From an uncultured Sphingopyxis sp. (GTDB taxonomy: Bacteria; Pseudomonadota; Alphaproteobacteria; Sphingomonadales; Sphingomonadaceae), in assembly GCA_937957805.1 (NCBI GenBank), contig CALFXW010000235.1, forward strand, positions 1-8,866: 8,866 nt of DNA, in the 5' to 3' direction. Positions 7,447-8,866 of the stretch are shown here, in pieces. The notes under the pieces were generated by a model. The model had not been told where the DNA came from. It saw nothing but the letters and a program-made list of their open reading frames with translations, and ran no database searches. The position numbers and the translations under genes were made by a program. Position 1 is the first letter of the stretch, and each line of letters begins with the position of its first letter.

Positions 7447-8151
7447 ATGGCCCAATTTATCAATCATCTGATGTTTGGCATCTACCCCTATATCGCGCTG
7501 GCCGTGCTCGCGCTCGGTAGTGTATTTCGCTATGATCGCGAACCATATAGCTGGCGTTCGGGGTCGAGCCAGTTGCTGCGCCGTAAGCAGTTGATGTGGG
7601 GCAGCGTCCTGTTTCATGCGGGCGTGTTGGTGATATTTTTCGGCCATCTGGGCGGCCTGCTCACCCCGATTATCGTTTTTGACACCATCGGCATCACGCA
7701 TGAGGCAAAACAGATATTGGCGATGGTCGCGGGCGGGGTTGCGGGTGTCCTTGCCTTTGCGGGGGCCAGCCTCCTCCTCCACCGGCGGTTGTTCGACGCG
7801 CGCATCCGCCGCAATTCCAGCTTTTCCGATATCATGATCCTCATTCTTTTGTGGCTGCAACTCATCCTGGGGCTGGCCACCATTCCCATTTCGATGCAGC
7901 ATCTGGATGGCCATGAAATGGTCAAATTCATGAACTGGGCGCAGGGGATCTTCACCTTCCGCGCCGGGGCGTCGGACTTTGTTCTGGACACCAGCCCGAT
8001 TTTCAAAGCGCATCTGACGCTGGGGTTGACCATCCTGCTGCTTTTCCCCTTTACCCGGTTGGTGCACATGCTGTCGGCCCCCATCCGCTATATCTGGCGG
8101 CCGGGATATCAGATTGTGCGTTCGCGTAAATTGGCGGCGCGTCATGGGTGA
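7447..8151 (+). CDS. narI: respiratory nitrate reductase, gamma (cytochrome b) subunit NarI
   Basis: Di-heme membrane anchor that oxidises quinol on the periplasmic side and delivers electrons to NarH. It has 234 residues (E. coli 225). Five hydrophobic segments are visible near residues 8-28, 51-75, 88-112, 126-147 and 184-206. The four axial heme ligands are His57 and His67 in the second helix (LFHAGVLVIFFGH) and His189 and His207 in the fifth (AHL; RLVHM), matching E. coli His56, His66, His187 and His205. Other family residues are RYD near 28, SSQ near 40, QHLDG near 151 and the GAS loop near 174. The basic C-terminal tail (after about 210) matches the part that lies under NarGH. The gene starts one base after narJ and its last eight bases overlap the PPIase gene. 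Confidence 0.97.
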   Translation: MAQFINHLMFGIYPYIALAVLALGSVFRYDREPYSWRSGSSQLLRRKQLMWGSVLFHAGVLVIFFGHLGGLLTPIIVFDTIGITHEAKQILAMVAGGVAGVLAFAGASLLLHRRLFDARIRRNSSFSDIMILILLWLQLILGLATIPISMQHLDGHEMVKFMNWAQGIFTFRAGASDFVLDTSPIFKAHLTLGLTILLLFPFTRLVHMLSAPIRYIWRPGYQIVRSRKLAARHG

Positions 8152-8866
8152 TTGCGGACATAATCATGGCGATACGGCAACTGCGCCCGTCGATGCGCCT
8201 GCGCACCCGCGCATCGTCGTCGGCGGGGTGGAAATCCCGCCCGCAACCATCGCGGCGGAGGTGCAAAACCACCCGGCCCCCAGTGCAGAGGCGGCGTGGG
8301 ACGCGGCGGCGCGCGCGCTGGTGCTGCGCCAATTATTGCTGGATGAGGCAAGCCGTCTGGGCATCAGCGGCGCTGGGCTGACCGATGGCGATGGGCGCAC
8401 GCTGGCCAGCGAGGATGCAGCGATTGAGGCATTGCTGGAGGCGGAGGTTACCAGCCCCAAGGCTGATGAAGCGACCGCGCGGCGTTACTATATGCAGCAT
8501 ATCGACCGTTTCTCCTCCCCCACTTTGGTCGAGGCGGAGCATATATTGTTCGCCGCATCGCCCGATGATGATCTGGCCTATGGTTTGGCGGCGGGGGATG
8601 CGCGTCAGGCAATCCGCGTGTTGCAACGCGAACCGGGGCGCTTTGGCGAATATGCCCGCGCCCATTCGGCCTGCCCGTCCAAGGAACAGGGCGGCAATCT
8701 GGGGCAGATCGGCCCCGGCCAGACGGTACAGCCGTTTGAAGACGCGCTCTTCACCTTGGGTGAGGGGGAATTGCACGGCGAGCCGGTGAAATCGCGCTTT
8801 GGCGTTCATGTTATCCGCGCGGGGCGACGGGTGGAGGGGCAGCAACTGCCCTTTGAACTGGTTGAG
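8144..8866 (+). CDS. PpiC-type (parvulin) peptidyl-prolyl cis-trans isomerase, NifM-like, 3' partial
   Basis: Open frame from ATG 8144 through the right edge (241 residues seen, no stop). Residues 1-22 are hydrophilic with Cys4, His6, His8 and His21. Residues 24-125 form a helical, SurA/NifM-like N-terminal region. Residues 128-228 are a parvulin domain: AEHILF with His133, HSACPS plus GGNLG (174-187), PFEDALFTLGEGEL (197-210) and SRFGVHVI with His222. The conserved histidines and the CPS motif are present, so catalysis is plausible. There is no signal peptide or membrane segment, so it is probably cytoplasmic, unlike SurA or PpiD. It starts eight bases inside narI without a clear Shine-Dalgarno, so translation is probably coupled to narI. 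A PpiC-type gene also follows narI in Pseudomonas aeruginosa, which suggests a role in folding or maturing nitrate reductase; that role is inferred. Only a short C-terminal tail should be missing. Confidence 0.93.
   Translation, partial: MGDCGHNHGDTATAPVDAPAHPRIVVGGVEIPPATIAAEVQNHPAPSAEAAWDAAARALVLRQLLLDEASRLGISGAGLTDGDGRTLASEDAAIEALLEAEVTSPKADEATARRYYMQHIDRFSSPTLVEAEHILFAASPDDDLAYGLAAGDARQAIRVLQREPGRFGEYARAHSACPSKEQGGNLGQIGPGQTVQPFEDALFTLGEGELHGEPVKSRFGVHVIRAGRRVEGQQLPFELVE

Noticed and set aside
7165..8145. Antisense open frame (about 326 codons) opposite narJ and narI, and a similar one at 6567-7382
   Set aside because: These are low-complexity, Arg/His/Gln-rich translations opposite confidently identified genes: codon-bias shadows, not genes.
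8148..8381. Overlapping + strand open frame (about 77 codons) at the right end, and antisense frames over 8051-8845
   Set aside because: The PPIase frame starting at 8144 explains this region with clear parvulin motifs; these other frames are Arg/Pro-rich shadows.
1..8866. Search for a previously undescribed system, mobile element, CRISPR array or RNA gene
   Set aside because: The window is fully occupied by a recognisable nar operon; no repeats, integrase, transposase or structured RNA were seen.

Overview
The window holds one co-directional (+ strand) operon for anaerobic respiration on nitrate: a NarK-type nitrate/nitrite transporter (cut by the left edge or continuing beyond it), narG, narH, narJ, narI, and a PpiC-type (parvulin) peptidyl-prolyl isomerase cut by the right edge. 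Coding density is essentially complete. The largest gap is 22 bases, between narK and narG, and all other junctions overlap or abut. No RNA gene, mobile element, CRISPR array, convincing terminator or long repeat is visible.

Organism: G+C content is moderately high and G/C is favoured at third codon positions, yet codons such as TAT, AAT, GAT, GAA and TTG remain frequent. With the close similarity of every protein to proteobacterial Nar proteins, this suggests a proteobacterium. An alphaproteobacterium, perhaps a sphingomonad, is my impression from codon style and not a demonstrated assignment.

Layout: 1-1464 transporter; 1487-5224 NarG catalytic subunit; 5221-6744 NarH iron-sulfur subunit; 6744-7445 NarJ assembly chaperone; 7447-8151 NarI di-heme cytochrome b; 8144-8866 PPIase.

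How they work together: NarI oxidises quinol at the outer face of the inner membrane and passes electrons through two b hemes to the Fe-S chain of NarH and NarG, then to the molybdenum-bis-MGD site of NarG in the cytoplasm, where nitrate is reduced to nitrite. NarK brings nitrate in and exports nitrite. NarJ holds apo-NarG until cofactor insertion and membrane docking. The PPIase probably assists folding or assembly. As I recall it, Pseudomonas aeruginosa has the same order (narK1-narK2-narG-narH-narJ-narI, then a PpiC-type gene, then moaA1).

All cofactor ligands checked by eye are present, so the reductase looks intact. I found no undescribed system here. The points worth a second look are the unresolved N-terminus of NarK (possible NarK1-NarK2 fusion), an FNR/Dnr-like palindrome inside the end of narK, and the Cys/His-containing PPIase coupled to narI.
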